Notes: generated from the letters alone by a model not told the origin. A stretch of 64,000 bases of DNA from Cadophora sp. MPI-SDFR-AT-0126 (GCA_020747065.1 JAGMVK010000001.1:1426001-1490000), one strand, 5' to 3'; positions 45,718-57,865 are shown, counted from the stretch's first letter. Numbers and translations: made by a program.

Positions 45718-48064
45718 TCACAGATATAGCTTCCTCCTGTCCAACCCAATCACCATCTCCTCCCTGCCTATCCCTAACCGTCCCACCTTTAGCGCAACCC
45801 CCGTACCAACCTCAAAGCCACCCTCCACATCTCCCAAATCCCCGAGCTTAATCCTCACATCCTGACACATCCGACTCCTCTCCAACCCATCCATACCTAC
45901 TCCCCCAGCAGGAAACGACACATACTGGCTCTCTCTACATAAACTCGATACATAGCTGAGGTAACCACGCATGAGGGTTTGGCGGGAGAGAAAAGCCTCG
46001 AAGAGCGCTGAGAGGAGCATGGATAGGGTGCTGAAGAGGAAGAGGGAGGCCCAGAGCCAGGAGATGCTGAATGTAGATGTGAGGGTGAGGAGTTGAGAGG
46101 GGACGGTGAGGGTGGGAGATAAGGCAGAAATTTGAGATGAGAGGAGAGTGGAAGTGTTGGCTGTTATAAATGTAGGCAATGTGGTGATGTCGTGTTTGAG
46201 GTAGGAGGTCGCGTTTGGGAGAGTGCCCTGGAGGAAGGTGTTGATTATTTGGCTGAGGCGCCGGCTTATGTCTTTGAGGGGGACTGAGAGCAAGCGGCTT
46301 TCGTTTTCGTTTGTGTTGGTGTCAGTAGAGGAAATAGGACTTTGCGACACAGTAGGTGTGGACTGGATGTAGGTGTTTGAGAAGGGCTTGATGAGGTAAT
46401 TCTGCATGAGGTCGATGTTGTTTGGGGAAGGTGTTGTGGAGGGGAGAAGAGAAGTGAGGCTCAGGAATGTCGACAGTATTGAGAAAGTGGTCAGTGTAGT
46501 GGGCATGTGCGGCAGAAGAGAAAGTCGTTGTGCTGTCACAGCACAATCAGCTGGTATGCTTGCGGAGGACTTGTCGCAGCGGATAGTTGATTCGACGTAA
46601 ACTTGCGAAGGAACGCAGTAAACGGATGTGACATTCTGACGGCCCGTGAAGTCCTGGTACACGAATAGCCCGGGAAGAAAAGCTTTTGCGGCTGTGTCTG
46701 CTGGGAGGTTGTCAAGACTGTGGATTGAAGAGTTGGGAAGGAGTGAGGTAACATCTGCCCCTACATATCCCATCGCCCATGTCGTAGTCGCTGAAACATT
46801 TTGACTGGAATTAAATGGCCCCGCCGTAGAGATAAGACCCGGATTGGTAAAGAAATTAAGACCGCGAACGACCTGGGAAGTAATATTGGAACAATCGAGT
46901 TGCATATAAGTCGACTCAATGTTGAGAGTTGTGTTTCCAATTGGTAACCTTGCAATCGGAATACCGAACAAGGAAGTGTATGTAGCAATGTAGTTGAGTT
47001 TCGGAATCTGTTTCCAGCCATTATCATCCGGATCGATGTCCGAAAGGCTGGAGAAGAAAGGTATTCTGACGTTGCCCCATATGTCCATGGAGCTGTTTTT
47101 GGCCGCTTCTGGGGAGAGTAATGCCGAACTAAACATAGCAGCAAATGCTGAAAACCAGGAGTTGAAGGTTGGACTGCTGGCTTGACTCGCTTGCCTTGAA
47201 TTAAAGTACGCAATATCCGACTTCGATGTAGAGGACTCTGTTGATGTAGAAAGTATTCGCAGGACGGACTGCGACCCAAGTGGCGATAAGAGCCAGAGGA
47301 ACACCAGTCCGAAACTCACAAGAGTGATGGATCGAAGCCTAGCTTGCGTAATGATTGTGCCTCCGACAGTTCGACTCCCAACCAGTCGTTCTAGAAGTCC
47401 AAGAGACGCTCCTTTTTCGAGCTGCCAGCAAGCCACCTTGACCATTAAGCTACCAACCACAGCCGAGAAACATATCGGGAACAGCGTGGCCGCCTGTAAA
47501 TTTTAGCCTCAGAACATAAACTCACAAAGACTGCATGATACTTACGCCTTTAATGCACTGTTCCAAAACATTCTTCTTGCCATCTTCGACTTCCTCGCCA
47601 TCGACCCAAATTAAAGCTCCTGCAAGTGCAAAGAAGGGCATTGACGCCGCAACGGCCAAAACATCAACCACAACACTTCTCCACCACTCCCTACTACTCT
47701 TCCTCAGAGTCTGCGGGACTCCACTCCAAACTGGGCTATCCCTCCCTCCAAAACCAGCATTGATCCCACCCGTCTCCCCAAACTTTGGCACTCCATTAGG
47801 TCTATCGAACCGAAACTCTTTCGTCGCCGTTGAGTACTGGAAGAAGTTCTTCGGACTGTTTGGCAGTAGGTTTTGTGATTCCGAGAGCCCTCTTGAGTGT
47901 GCATTGGAGCGGGCGCTGGTAGCTTGGATGGGTGAAGGTGGAGCTGGTTCTATCTCTATGACGTCCATCAAAAGCTCGTCTCTGTCATTCTCTTGGACGG
48001 TGTCCATTGTGCGATTGACAGCTCCATCTCGTTCTCCTCCTCTTGTGTCGTCCATCTTTGGCAC
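45718..48064 (-). CDS. Uncharacterised large membrane protein
   Basis: I recognise no named domain. Two exons joined near 47495-47545 give about 750 residues. The layout is typical of a widespread, unnamed ascomycete protein type: a cytosolic N-terminus of about 120 residues (DRPNGVPKFGETGG), two to three hydrophobic spans (VDVLAVAASMPFFALAGALI; CFSAVVGSLMVKVACW; SITLVSFGLVFLWLLSP), a large extracellular region of roughly 400 residues rich in N-x-S/T sequons (NTTLNIES, NVSATTTW, NATSYLK) with a few cysteines, one more strong span (SWLWASLFLFSTLSMLLSAL), and a short cytosolic tail ending RRKLYL. It may be a surface protein. The start could also be the Met at residue 4. Confidence 0.85.
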
Positions 48065-50464
48065 ATGGAATTCCGTTTTTGATTGAGCTTCACCTTGAGC
48101 TTGAGCTTAAAAATGACCTGACCATCACCTGTAGCTGAAGCTCGCCAGATATGATATATAGCTTCTTGCTTGAGCTGGTGATACAAAAGCGGGATGATCA
48201 CAATCTGAAATGAAAGGAAAGTGAAAGCTGGGGTTGCAGAAGTAGAGCTGCATGGTGCCCGTGGATAAATGCATAGGGCCTGGTAAGCTTATATATGAAC
48301 CGCGAGTATTGCTTGATAAAGAAAGCTTGGGTTGGTAGGTACGAATGCAGGTATGTTGCTGTGCAGTCGGTGCCGTGCAACGGGAGAAGGAATGCGGAGG
48401 GATCAATGTCGAGGCATGCCATGCCGCTTCCTGTGCAGTTGCGGGTGGGTTGTCCGGGGAGCTGAAAATAGACAGCCGCTTGCTTTCCTTGTCAACATCC
48501 CTGTGAGTTGCTGAGATTCTATGGATGTGTCTGTGCGGATGAACTGCTGGGGCCAGGGTGGTGGCCCCCTCGCGCATGAAAGAGAGCGCAGCTCCGCCTC
48601 GCTAAGCTGCCTCGTTCCCCAACTCGCAAGACTTCCAGCGTTTGAGCGTACCCGCGATAGCGGGGGTCGAGGCGCTGTGAAAGGTGGTAGTGTGGGGAGA
48701 AATACTACATTGTCCAATAGTCGGTCTTTGCGAATTCGGGATGTAAGGTTTAAGTGGTGTCCTGTCGCGTATAGAGTTGGTTCTTGGAAGCGAAAAAGCC
48801 CGATGCCTCTGTCATCGATCAGCCTCGCCTGCGAAATGTTTACCACCAGGAGGTCTATCAGGAGTTAAGGTTATGTTTATTGTGTGTGACTCCGGCTTCG
48901 TCTGATACTGTCCCTGCATCGTAGTTGTTGGTCGGCCTCCAAAGTGTCGCGTTGCTTGCTTGTGTCTTGACACCTCCACCAGATCTGATGTTATCCGTAC
49001 TCGCACCGCCCAAGGTCGACAAGGTCAATGTGCAAAAACTCTGTGGTTCGTAAACTCTTGTTTCCGAAAGCTGCCTTCCTCTAATCGCGACGTGGGGACG
49101 TAAGTGCCTGTCAGAGCGCAAACCTAACGATTCTGAGAAATCATCTGCCGTGATCTGTAAGCCCTTACGACAATGACCAACATTTCTCATTCCTCGGGCC
49201 ATAATTGCAAGGCTATCGCCAGAAAACGGGAGCTCGACATAACTGGCTGAAATTTCAGGCCCATGAAACGTCAAACAACAAACCTATCAGTCTGTGAAAT
49301 CGGGGTCTGGAAAATCATTAATGCGAGTCAATCACAATCCTGCATATGCAGCACAAAATCAGAAGCAGGTACATTTCAGCCGTACAGTATGGCTTGTGCT
49401 GCATCGTCGATATCAAGTGCTGATTGGCTCTCGAATCTGATTCAAGAATGAAGGGCTATCACGCGTAGGGCTTACAGAAGCCATGCGAGGTGACATATAA
49501 CGTGAGCTGTGTGTGACGCGGACGTAATTATCGTGGCGGTGCTATTGGCTCCTTCGTCAGCCTTGTGGTATTACTGTGCTGGTATATCAATCTCTGCTTT
49601 TCCCTCTTCGCTTTCGGATCGCGGGTCGAGTAGACTTCCATCATACCCCCACGACATGTTCAGCCCTAGAAGCCTTCCCCCGCGAATGCGTATCCGGGAG
49701 GGTTGCCGGATGGTGGTATTGTCCTCGAATGGTTATTGGTTGAATCGAATGAACAGGTGCGTCGTACTGGACAGCTAGCCCTGAAGCGGCTCCTCTACAT
49801 CTGGTTGCCAGCTCCGTGACAGATGGGGAAGTGATGAGATGATATGGTGGATGCAGAGGTGATTGGAGAATGCAGAGATGAGCGCCGTCCTGATATGCGA
49901 GTCTAGACCAGCGGATATTTATTTTTCAGCTTCGCAGGCAATAATCAAGCAGAATATGCAGTTCCATGCATTCCTCTGCTTTCATCTCTGCCGTGTAAGT
50001 GAAACATACAGTTCGTGGTAAGGGCTTCCCATAAATCAAGTACAGAAATCGATATTCGAAAATATCCATTTTCTGCAAGCGAAGTCTGGAATGCATTTTC
50101 TCCGATTCCTGTAGAGGAGGGTCGCGTAAACAAAACATGCACGTGCGGCATCACCGCATGAACGCCCCCGCACTTTTCACCCCAAACTATTGCTCCAGAA
50201 ACAGATTATGCGTTGAGAATCCAGAAGCGATCGACGCAAAGCATTGGATGATATATCGTTTTAGTGTAATGTGGCACGAACTGGAATTGGACAAATCCTT
50301 GCAGACCGGCGATCACTCGATCTGGTCATATCTTGCGAGGAAACTAAAACACACAACTGTAACGCACACAATGGAGGGGGGGAAGGAACGTGAAGAAATT
50401 AATTGGGAATCAAGTTGTATTGTACAACGTTCGCTGCAAATGCTAAGTACTTCAAAAGTCTATA
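48065..50464. other. 2.4-kb gene-poor region
   Basis: No gene is supported. Several open frames of 60-150 codons on both strands (for example 48403-48846 minus, 48858-49274 minus) lack domains, signal peptides and splice-linked extensions. It is bounded by the membrane-protein start and the LHS1 stop. Confidence 0.5.
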
Positions 50465-53400
50465 TCACAACTCGTCGTGTGGCTTAGTCTCCGCAGTCTC
50501 CTCCTTTGCGGGACCATCAGCCGCTTCCTTAGCAGCATTCTCAGCCTGACTCTTCTTAATGAAGTTCATAATCTCCTCTTCGCTTGGCAGCTCCCCATCC
50601 TCGCCGATCTTGAACGAAGGCTGGCCCTTCTCGTTGAAGTCGAGCGTCTTCTCGGCCTTCTCAGATGACCCGGTTTTAGAAGATCCGCTCTTCTTGGTCT
50701 TCTTCGCCTTTGGCTTCTTAGCCTTGCTTGAGGTCGGTCTACTTGACTTGTAGGGCTGCTTCATGCTCTTCAGGATGAGCTCTACATGGATGTCGGTAAG
50801 TTGCTTTGCCTTGGCTGTCAGGTCCTTGGAGAGAAGGATAGGATCATCGGTAGGGCCAAGCTTCTCCTGTTCTGGTAATTTATCTGCCAACCATGCAGAG
50901 ATGGTATCGAAAAGATCCTGTGGGACGATCAGATCCGACTCTCTGTATGTAGGTGGTGCAAGTGTCTCTTCTTCGACGGGAGCTGAGGTCGTGGAAGATG
51001 ACTCGTCATCTTCGAGGTCCGCGAAGTCGTCTACGATTGGAGACGGTGTAACCTTTGCAGACGCGGCAGCTGACTTAGAGGCACTGAAAGCCTCGTGGTT
51101 CTTGGTGTCGTTTGCGATTTGCTCGGTGATACCCTTAATGACTGTCTGTGTCTGGTTCAAGGCATCTTGGAGTGCCTTCAGAGCTGCTGGTCGTGCAACA
51201 GCTTCTGACTTGCGGATCTCGATTGGGGTGACAATGTCCTTCATCTCCTTAAGCCTGGACTTGAGCTCTTCACGGCTTGCGTCAGCGCCACCAGAGTAGA
51301 TCCAATCGCTTGCAGCTTTTGCTTTGGCCTCCAAACTCGCTCGTTCTTCACTCGTGGAAGCTGCAATGAATTCCTCGTCCTCAAGGAGATCGCGAGCCTT
51401 GTAAGTGAAACCTTCGAGCTGGTTGAGAGATTCCTCTCGAAGTCCACGGGATCGATCAGAGTCGGCGAATGAGGCGAGACGCTCTTTCATCCGGGTAATC
51501 TCAGATGTTGGCAATTGCGGAAGACCTCCCCGGACTTTCGTGTACTTCAACGGAATTACTTCCATTCGCTTGGTGATGACCGGTTTGGCGTCTTTCGTAG
51601 ATGGAGATGCTGAGGCCGCGGAGGATGAAGAACTTGTCGATGTGCTGCTGGAGGCATCAGTGGACTCAGTCGCGCTGGAACTTGACTCAGCAGCTTCCTC
51701 TTCCGCAGACAGCGGAGCTTGGTCCTTCTTGCCAAAGCCAAAGAGACCCTTGACGCTATCGACCATGCTTTCCTTTCCTTCAACACCATCCTGAACTTCA
51801 CAGTCGACGACAAGCTTGAGGATCTCAACCTCGCCATTAGAGGGGGACAGGCGGGTGCTCAATCTAACATTGATATCTCCGTCAGTGCAGCCGAACTTCT
51901 CCTTAAGTTGAGTTACCGATTCGGTCAAGTTCTGTGTTGTAAGAGTCAGAAGAACCTTCTCCGCACTGCCGGGTGAGACATTCTCAGCGGATCCGACATG
52001 CTGGTAAAATTCAAGAGTAAATGGATCGTGCTGGTTCTTGAACGAGTATTGCTTGACAGCTCCGAGAAAGGAAGTTGGTTGCCAAAGTCTTTGATGTTGT
52101 GGCTTTTCGTAGATGTTGGTCCATTTCACACCAGCGGCATAGGCAGCTCCTTCCGCAGCGCGAATCTCCTTGACTCTGAAGGAGGGGCTTAGTCCAGCAC
52201 CTCTGAATCCAGCACCAAAAACAGCTGCCTCATCTGAGTTGACGTTGGTGCGGATCTTGTCTGGGTTTCCAATGAACTTCTCAACCTCTTTCTGAACGAA
52301 TGGGGTGCGAATGGCTCCACCGTGGAGAATTACTGAGTCGATGTCTTGGATCTCAAGCCCAGCCATATCCAAAGCCTTTTGCATTGTCTCACCGACACGC
52401 GCAGCATGAGACTCGGTTAGCTTCTCGAAAGCCTCACGAGTGATCTTGTATCGGAAATCAATATCCTCATAAAGACCCTCGAATCCTGTTTGGGTGTTTT
52501 GGTTGGCGCTGAGAATCTGTCTTAGTCTTTCGGCCTCCTTCCATAGCTTTGCTGCCGCACGACCATGGCCTTGGACTGCCTCGACGGTTGGCGCAATGCT
52601 CTTAGCTGCTGGCGAAGCAACAAACTGCGCAATCATATCATCCGCAATGACAGCATTAAGAGCATCACCACCAAGTGTTCTGTCCCATCCACTACCCACG
52701 ACCTGAACCTCTTGGATTGTCTTATTGAACTTTCCAACATCCTTCACAGTTCGGCCTTGAAATTTCAAGATTGATGCCTTCGTTGATCCGGCACCCATGT
52801 CGAAAACCATGTGGTACTCTGGCTTTCCTCCCTCGTTGACACTCTTGAATGTTCGTGATGTGGCATAGTTGACACCAACTGCCAATCCGTCACTGATCAG
52901 TTCCAGGACCCTGAGACCCGCCAAGTCTGCTGCCAGAATCACAGCTCTCTTCTCCTCTGCTGAAAAGAATGGAGGAACCGTAATGACCAGATCCCTTACA
53001 CTGCTTCCCTTTCCTGCTAGAGCCTCGGCGTTCTTTTGTATGCTTTGGAGCTCCATTGCCAGTATTTCCTCAACCGTCCATACCTCCTCGTCTGGCGGAA
53101 ATGCGCCGCTTCGAAATGCAGCTGTCCCTCTTGTCTTATCCGCCTCCAATTTCAATGCAGGATGCCTCAATGAATATTCTTGAACCACTGAATTGTCCGC
53201 CGCCAGACCCAACAGTCTCTTGAGGTTTGGGTATACATCGCCCGGAAAACGAGCTGCTAAAGCTACTGCGTCGGATCCATAGACTCGTTCAGGGAATTCT
53301 CCACTCTTGATGTTCTTCGCAGGCTTAAATGCCACCGCCGACGTCTCTTTACGGCGTGAATCTTTCGTGAGCACAATGTCGAGTGGAATTCCTGGCTTGA

Positions 53401-53635
53401 CAAGAGTGGCTTTGATGTATTCGGTGCCCAGATCCACTCCCAATACGGCGGACGCAGCCAGTGCGGTAGAGCTGAAGAGGTAGAAGAGGCATAATATTGA
53501 AAGAAAAGGCGAAGATAGCATTTTATGTGAGGAAAGTCGTAACGCAACCATGGTAGGTGGTTTGAGGAGAGGGTTGGTTTGTGAGACTACCAAAAGAGTG
53601 AGAGCGGTAAACTGCCTTGAGAAGGTGGACAACAA
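50465..53635 (-). CDS. LHS1: ER-lumenal Hsp70-family chaperone LHS1 (GRP170/HYOU1 type)
   Basis: A large Hsp70-related protein that helps fold and translocate proteins in the ER and acts as exchange factor for BiP/Kar2. It is one exon. The N-terminal ATPase domain starts AVLGVDLGTEYIKATLVKPG (phosphate-1 loop) and carries VRDLVITVPPFFSAEEKRAV, MVFDMGAGSTKASILKF (phosphate-2) and VILHGGAIRTPFVQKEVEKF (adenosine motif). An extended acidic/serine loop follows (AAESSSSATESTDASSSTST region, ~51600-51720), then a helical C-terminus, and the end KPHDEL, an HDEL ER-retrieval signal. The frame is open from a Met at 53635, but the signal peptide fits best from the Met at 53521 (MLSSPFLSILCLFYLFSST) or at 53551 (MVALRLSSH). 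The real start is therefore probably one of these two. Total length ~1,020-1,056 residues, usual for the family. Confidence 0.95.
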   Translation of the reverse strand: MLSTFSRQFTALTLLVVSQTNPLLKPPTMVALRLSSHKMLSSPFLSILCLFYLFSSTALAASAVLGVDLGTEYIKATLVKPGIPLDIVLTKDSRRKETSAVAFKPAKNIKSGEFPERVYGSDAVALAARFPGDVYPNLKRLLGLAADNSVVQEYSLRHPALKLEADKTRGTAAFRSGAFPPDEEVWTVEEILAMELQSIQKNAEALAGKGSSVRDLVITVPPFFSAEEKRAVILAADLAGLRVLELISDGLAVGVNYATSRTFKSVNEGGKPEYHMVFDMGAGSTKASILKFQGRTVKDVGKFNKTIQEVQVVGSGWDRTLGGDALNAVIADDMIAQFVASPAAKSIAPTVEAVQGHGRAAAKLWKEAERLRQILSANQNTQTGFEGLYEDIDFRYKITREAFEKLTESHAARVGETMQKALDMAGLEIQDIDSVILHGGAIRTPFVQKEVEKFIGNPDKIRTNVNSDEAAVFGAGFRGAGLSPSFRVKEIRAAEGAAYAAGVKWTNIYEKPQHQRLWQPTSFLGAVKQYSFKNQHDPFTLEFYQHVGSAENVSPGSAEKVLLTLTTQNLTESVTQLKEKFGCTDGDINVRLSTRLSPSNGEVEILKLVVDCEVQDGVEGKESMVDSVKGLFGFGKKDQAPLSAEEEAAESSSSATESTDASSSTSTSSSSSAASASPSTKDAKPVITKRMEVIPLKYTKVRGGLPQLPTSEITRMKERLASFADSDRSRGLREESLNQLEGFTYKARDLLEDEEFIAASTSEERASLEAKAKAASDWIYSGGADASREELKSRLKEMKDIVTPIEIRKSEAVARPAALKALQDALNQTQTVIKGITEQIANDTKNHEAFSASKSAAASAKVTPSPIVDDFADLEDDESSSTTSAPVEEETLAPPTYRESDLIVPQDLFDTISAWLADKLPEQEKLGPTDDPILLSKDLTAKAKQLTDIHVELILKSMKQPYKSSRPTSSKAKKPKAKKTKKSGSSKTGSSEKAEKTLDFNEKGQPSFKIGEDGELPSEEEIMNFIKKSQAENAAKEAADGPAKEETAETKPHDEL

Positions 53636-54358
53636 AGGTTATATGGAAGTTAGAATATCCACATAAATCTGTCCACAACTTCCAAGCGCCAGATGGCAGA
53701 ATTCTGAGGAATTGGACTTATGCCAAAGCTATCCTTGTTCGAAGCCAAAAAGGACACTTTGCGACTTGCCAGAGAATTAAGGCGAGACGGGAGCTATTTT
53801 AAGGCTGCCACTTTGGCCTTGGTGGAGAAGACACGAGGCTGATGTGGGGTGAAGAGTTCACGGAGTTTGCCATCAGCTCGTCGGTACATCCCCTCAATAT
53901 AATATCGAGGATCGACAGCAGTCACACCACAATCTCCTGTCATCTGCCATATAATGAGTCGGTAAGGTAACCAAGCATATTGCAGGTCCAGTACGGGCAA
54001 GTCAGGTGGATTACTACACAAACTGACAGTTCGAAGAACAACTAAGTCAATCCCAAAGTCAACCACGCCCTTTACATTTCGACCACCATCGATCTCAATA
54101 TTCGGCCAGAGGTCTTTGTGCATTGATGGAAATGCGAACATTCTAGCAAGAGCCCTTCCGGCAACACCGAAAGACATCACACCTGATCGCTGGAGGTTTG
54201 AGACAATCAATGACACATAAACAAGGAAGACGGACGCAGACTATGATCTCTCTATCGCTTGCCCATCGAAACAAACTACGAAGACCACGAAATAGAAGCA
54301 GCGTAGAGATTCCATAGAATAACGCAAATCTACATATCTAGAAACTGCGCCATCCACC
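53636..54358. promoter_or_regulatory. Divergent upstream region of LHS1 and GNAT gene
   Basis: Lies between the two outward-facing starts and contains the questionable ORF at 53794-54216. I could not identify an unfolded-protein-response element with confidence. Confidence 0.4.
53794..54216 (-). CDS. Questionable hypothetical ORF (140 codons)
   Basis: Encodes 140 residues beginning MSLIVSNLQRSGVMSFGVAG and ending RVFSTKAKVAALK. I do not recognise it. The composition is protein-like (VVDFGIDLVVLRTVSL, DPRYYIEGMYRRADGK), and the C-terminal basic stretch could suggest a small organellar protein, but there is no transit peptide, domain or splice-linked extension. It would crowd the LHS1 promoter, its stop being only 158 bp before the LHS1 first ATG. 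It may be a small gene with introns that I cannot resolve, or a chance frame. Confidence 0.3.
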   Translation of the reverse strand: MSLIVSNLQRSGVMSFGVAGRALARMFAFPSMHKDLWPNIEIDGGRNVKGVVDFGIDLVVLRTVSLCSNPPDLPVLDLQYAWLPYRLIIWQMTGDCGVTAVDPRYYIEGMYRRADGKLRELFTPHQPRVFSTKAKVAALK

Positions 54359-55259
54359 ATGGGGACTCCATTCATAACCTTCCTTGGCCCCTCCAACCTC
54401 TCCGGCTATGACTCCAAGAACCGGTCCTCTTCCCAACCAGACAACATTCCCAAAACCTTCCTCGATGCAATGGAAGTACGCGAACAAGTCTTTGTAGAAG
54501 AGCAAGGTGTTCCCATAGAGAACGAGTTCGACTCAGACGATCACAGAGCTTGTCACTGGTATATTCTCCTCCTTTCTTTCCCTTTCCCTTGTTACTTCTC
54601 CGTCTGACTGGTCGAATACACTTACTAACACAACTTCCAGGGTAATATATGCATCCATAAACACAGTAATAGAACCCGAAGTCACCGACTCCACCGGCAA
54701 CATAATAACCCGCAAAAGGAGCGTCACCCGCTCAACCCCCATCGGCACCATCCGCCTCGTCCCCTTCCCCCACCCACCCCATCCAACACCCGGCTCCAAA
54801 TACACCGCCGACGCCCTCGAAACAAGTCCCGCTACCGCCTCCAGCTCCAACCTCCTCCTAGACCCAACCCCCTGTATCGACCGGCCCACCACCTTCCACA
54901 ACGGCCGCGAACCCTACATCAAACTCGGACGGCTCGCCCTCCTGAAAGAATTCCGCGGCTCGGGAATCGCCAAGATGCTAGTCAGCGCGGCCCTGACCTG
55001 GCTTCTCCAGAATCCGACGTATTTCAACCCTTCCATCACGGCTATGGGAATGGATAAGATAGCTGCCGAGATCACGAGCGAGGTGCCTGTTTGGAAGGGG
55101 TTGGTCTGTGTGCATGCTCAGGAACAGGTTGAGAAGGTATGGGGGAAGTGGGGGTTTGAGAGGGATGTGGGGATGGGGGAGTGGGAAGAGGAGGGAATTA
55201 GACATATAGGCATGTGGAGGAGGTTAGATCTTGGGGAGGGAGGAGGTGGTGGTTCGTGA
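54359..55259 (+). CDS. GNAT-family N-acetyltransferase
   Basis: Acetyl-CoA-dependent acyltransferase. Exon 1 (from 54359) has MEVREQVFVEEQGVPIENEF and DSDDHRACHW. A ~71-nt intron ends at TTCCAG (near 54642), and exon 2 continues VIYASINTVIEP. The ElaA/PhnO-like N-terminus (VR..VFV.EQGVP...E.D..D) is followed by an inserted proline-rich region (~residues 100-150), the CoA-binding stretch YIKLGRLALLKEFRGSGIAKML (R-x-x-G-x-G/A), and the C-terminal VEKVWGKWGFERD (beta-hairpin position). The end GEGGGGGS is a Gly run. Substrate unknown. It is the usual fungal layout, about 280 residues. Confidence 0.9.
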
Positions 55260-55811
55260 GGCACCTGCTGTTCTAGAGTTCCTGAAAAGATGTTTATGAT
55301 TAATGAGAGATGTGAGCTTAAAGCAGTGCCTCAATGAAATCAGATATGATATTCCACGGGCTCCGGCCGTCGCTTAGCAACTCTGTTGACTTAAAGGCCG
55401 TGTATTTTGTACTTTCCCTGATGATGGGTTGACGATCTCGCACTTAGTGCAGACATTGATCATAAAGATCTGGACAGGTAATTTAGAAGGGTTTCATGAG
55501 TTCATTACCAATTAGGCTTCGTCATCTCGTGGATGTTACTCTCTATGCAGAAGGTATTCTATACCGCCAGATCCATCTATACAGCACAAGCTCCCTGCAA
55601 CATATTCCTCTCCTTGGCTTTCAAGGCGAATCATTTGTGTCTAGTTCCCGGTGCACTATAACCTTCGTGCTCTCAATTCTGAGTGCTGTGCCTTGTCGGC
55701 CTCTCCACATCTCTCTCTCAGTACGATGCCCAGATACATAGGCCTCCAGACACACAAGAGCAGACAGCTTAGCTCTATCATATTCATTCCATTCCCCCAT
55801 CGCATTCCAGT
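55260..55811. other. Intergenic between convergent genes
   Basis: 3' flanks of the GNAT and GH76 genes. Nothing further was seen. Confidence 0.6.
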
Positions 55812-57865
55812 TCAAGTCTTCTCAGCGCCACCCCTATAAATTGGAAGACTCGCCTTACTATCCGCAAACGCTTTTTGCTCCATGATTGGCGACAGGATCC
55901 CCTTGCTCCCCTTCTTACTCATACTAATCGGCGTCCCCTCTAGCACAGATGTCGAGCTCAAAGTCGGATTGCTCGTCATCGTGTTTCGCCGACTTGCGCT
56001 CTCAGTCATCGTACTCCTCCTGCTCTCATTCAAGTCGAGTACCTCCGGAATCGGGTCGACTTTTTCCTTTTCCTTGCCTTTGCCACCTTTCCCTGTCATG
56101 CCGTACCAGAATCCTGTGGTGGGGGCGGTGGAAGGTGCTGTCTTGCCAGCTAGTGAACTAGCACCCCATTCTCCTAGGCTCGTGCTCATGAATATCCACA
56201 TGCCGACCACGGCGATAATCATCACAGCTGTCAAGAACCACGCACCGATCTTCTCTCCTTCAGTGGCAGGTGTATGTCGTAGTCCGGGTGGGACAGCACT
56301 CTGATTGAAGCCTGCGTCTGGATTGCCTTTGCTGGTACCACCCCCATCTGCGGTAACAGGTGCATCAACATGGCGGATCAAAACACTCTGGATCGTCTCC
56401 AATGCACACATCTGCTGGCCGGGCCCATCAGTACCATCCCACGTGCCGTTCAACCCCCATTTAATGCCACAAAGCGTCCCATTCTCTCCGCCTGTGCATT
56501 GCTCTGCTGCTGCCGCGGCAGACGAGAGTAAAAGGGGGAATGAGGTGTCGTATGTGAAGGGTGCCATTTTTGTCGATGCTGCCATCCAACGCGAGAGGTA
56601 AGCTTTGAAAGACTTTTGGTCGGGGTTGCAAACGCCATTCTCTTCGCAAATTTCTTTCATGATTCCTCCTGGGAAGAAATCTGATGCCAGCGACTTGAGG
56701 AGGCCGTCTGTACGGTTCTTCCAGACCTCGGAGCCGTCAGTCTGGACGATGTTAGCATGCATATTGGACTATTTAGCCCAAAGTCAGAAGAAAATGGGCG
56801 AAAGGGAGGACGGCGTACGTAATTAAACATAGTTGCGGCACCCATCAGCATCGTGCCCGCGTTATATGTCCACTGATTCCTATCGAGCTCCGTACAATTC
56901 AGTTTCTGTGCTTCTGCATTGTCGAAAACATCGAAAGTCTTGCTGATGAGGCCAATTCTCTCCATCCAGTCCCAGATCTTGACAGCCCAGTCCGCATATT
57001 TCTTATCTCCAGTATACCGTGCTAATCTCGTCGCGATGTTGAAGAGACAGCCGTTCGAAATCGTGTTTTTGAGATCGTAGCCCGTGACTTCGTAGATCTG
57101 CCACCGAAGACCACCATTACATAGGCTCGTATCCCAACGTCCAATTTGTTCATTGAAGACTGCCTGTACAAGCGATAACCCTAAAGTAGCAGGATAGTTA
57201 GTAATGATACATCTGGATTGTCTTCGAATGAGGACCAGACATGTCTCTACAGAGTCTCGAGCCATTCAACGGAGTAACTAATGGGCTTCCAAACACTTAC
57301 AGCCTGGCTGGTCTGGATCCGGCGGGTTGGGAAACTTGTTCTCAGCAGCAGACATGGCCGCCATAGCCCAGAAAGCCTGATCGTCATTTCCAAGTGAGGA
57401 GCGTTGTTCCGGCGGCATAAAATCATTGTGGGGACCAACTTGCGACTGCAAAATTTCGATAACAAAGTCGTTGTACGAAGTATCGCCCGTATAATGCCAA
57501 TAATCGAGGAGTGAACCCATCATGGCGCCAGCTTCCCACCAGTAGTATGGTCGAGGAAGGAGGAGAACGCCTATAGTGCCATCGTCTTGCTTGCCTATGA
57601 AGTAGCGGCGCATGTCTGCTGCAACGATTTTGGCGGCAGCTTTGATTGAATCTAGAGCGCGATACATTAGCAATGATACTCCAAATTTTACCAGTACTTC
57701 AGAATATTCCAAGAATTCCCAGTAACTCTATGGCATGGCGGTGTGATCTATGGAGGGGTTGTTTTTTTTACCTGTATTCTCCCAATCGACGTCAATAGCC
57801 GCGATCAGCTGAAGAGAGCAAAGCCAGACCAAGGCCAAGCTCCTCAGTAGTCGGGCCATGGCCAT
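55812..57865 (-). CDS. GH76 (DFG5/DCW1-type) mannanase-like wall enzyme with TM anchor
   Basis: A cell-wall alpha-1,6-mannosidase/transglycosylase family member that in yeast helps cross-link GPI proteins to glucan. The start [20 protein letters not shown] is a signal peptide, followed by VDWENT and, over an intron, [37 protein letters not shown]. The catalytic pair Asp-Asp lies in [51 protein letters not shown] and [18 protein letters not shown] follow. The C-terminus is not a GPI signal: a single TM ([20 protein letters not shown]) is followed by about 110 cytosolic residues rich in Ser/Thr/Arg/Lys ([16 protein letters not shown]). Introns lie near 57712-57770, 57180-57290 and 56769-56820. 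The start could also be 57859 (six bases in). Confidence 0.93.

Noticed and set aside
48403..49274. Two ~140-codon minus-strand open frames
   Set aside because: No domains, no signal peptide, low-quality composition and no splice partners.
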